Shown here piece by piece: positions 63,907-64,000 of a stretch of DNA of 64,000 nt. This DNA is from Streptomyces rimosus subsp. rimosus (GTDB lineage Bacteria; Actinomycetota; Actinomycetes; Streptomycetales; Streptomycetaceae). The notes under the pieces were generated by a model. The model was given only the letters and a program-made list of their open reading frames with translations. It was not told where the DNA came from and did no database searches. Location: contig NZ_JOCQ01000001.1 in NCBI RefSeq assembly GCF_000720725.1, positions 62,001-126,000 on the forward strand, read 5' to 3'. The translations under genes were made by a program, and so were the position numbers. Each line of letters starts with the position of its first letter. The stretch's first letter is position 1.

Positions 63907-64000
63907 ATGGACCTGGAATTGCGGCATTTGAAGACGATCCGGACGATAGCCGACGCGGGGAGCCTCACGAAGGCCGCCGCACAGCTGGGCCTGGCGCAAC
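63907..64000 (+). CDS. LysR-family transcriptional regulator (3' truncated)
   Basis: Only the first 31 codons lie in the window. MDLELRHLKTIRTIADAGSL followed by TKAAAQLGLAQ is the LysR helix-turn-helix start. It is divergent from the DUF885 gene, which it may control. Confidence 0.88.
   Translation, partial: MDLELRHLKTIRTIADAGSLTKAAAQLGLAQ

Overview
The window is high-GC actinobacterial DNA (strong G/C bias at third codon positions, GTG and TTG starts, many GTGA/ATGA gene overlaps). It carries a WhiB-family regulator, a strictosidine-synthase-like protein, a DUF5685-type protein and a TTA-containing gene next to a biosynthetic cluster. Together these point to Streptomyces or a very close relative. 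No rRNA, tRNA, CRISPR array or insertion sequence was seen.

Region 1 (1-14.9 kb) is the right-hand end of a hybrid polyketide/non-ribosomal-peptide cluster on the + strand. It runs as a nearly continuous chain of overlapping genes: a PKS remnant ending in KR-ACP (cut by the window edge), an LLM flavin monooxygenase, a free-standing condensation domain with a degenerate active-site motif, two tandem KAS III-fold enzymes that lack the usual HQxN histidine, a stand-alone carrier protein, an MFS exporter, an A-PCP-C NRPS, a chorismate-mutase-like protein, an FMN alpha-hydroxyacid oxidase and a secreted CocE/S15-type hydrolase with a TTA codon. A tandem GNAT protein follows, and a convergent WS/DGAT-like acyltransferase ends the block.

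Region 2 (16.4-40.6 kb) is a hypoxia/dormancy island. It contains a radical SAM/SPASM protein divergent from narGHJI-narK, a protoporphyrinogen-type oxidase, a NarL/DosR-like response regulator, a CBS-BON protein, a DosS-like GAF-GAF histidine kinase with the haem-ligand histidine context, a pyridoxamine-oxidase-fold protein and a tandem universal stress protein. It continues with a complete pyruvate formate-lyase plus its activating enzyme, a sirohydrochlorin-chelatase-like protein and a NirB-NirD fusion. Its promoter regions repeatedly contain GGG(A/C/T)C-N4-G(G/T)CCC elements resembling DosR/OsdR boxes. The proposed logic is that low oxygen or NO is sensed by the kinase/regulator pair, which switches on nitrate respiration, nitrite reduction to ammonium with siroheme supply, haem supply, stress proteins and formate-generating pyruvate cleavage.

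Region 3 (40.6-64 kb) is mixed chromosomal content: a four-blade hemopexin-like protein, secreted small proteins, OsmC, a rhomboid-like protein, a Wbl regulator, an SMP-30-like protein, an APC permease, a DUF5685 protein with an extraordinary cysteine-rich tail, an ABC exporter, an Ig-like orphan protein, a lipoprotein, SbcDC, an Lrp/AsnC regulator, a rhodanese, a methyltransferase, an ATP-grasp/GNAT fusion, a DUF885 metallopeptidase-like protein and the start of a LysR regulator. Several convergent or tandem junctions carry perfect GC-rich hairpins of terminator type.
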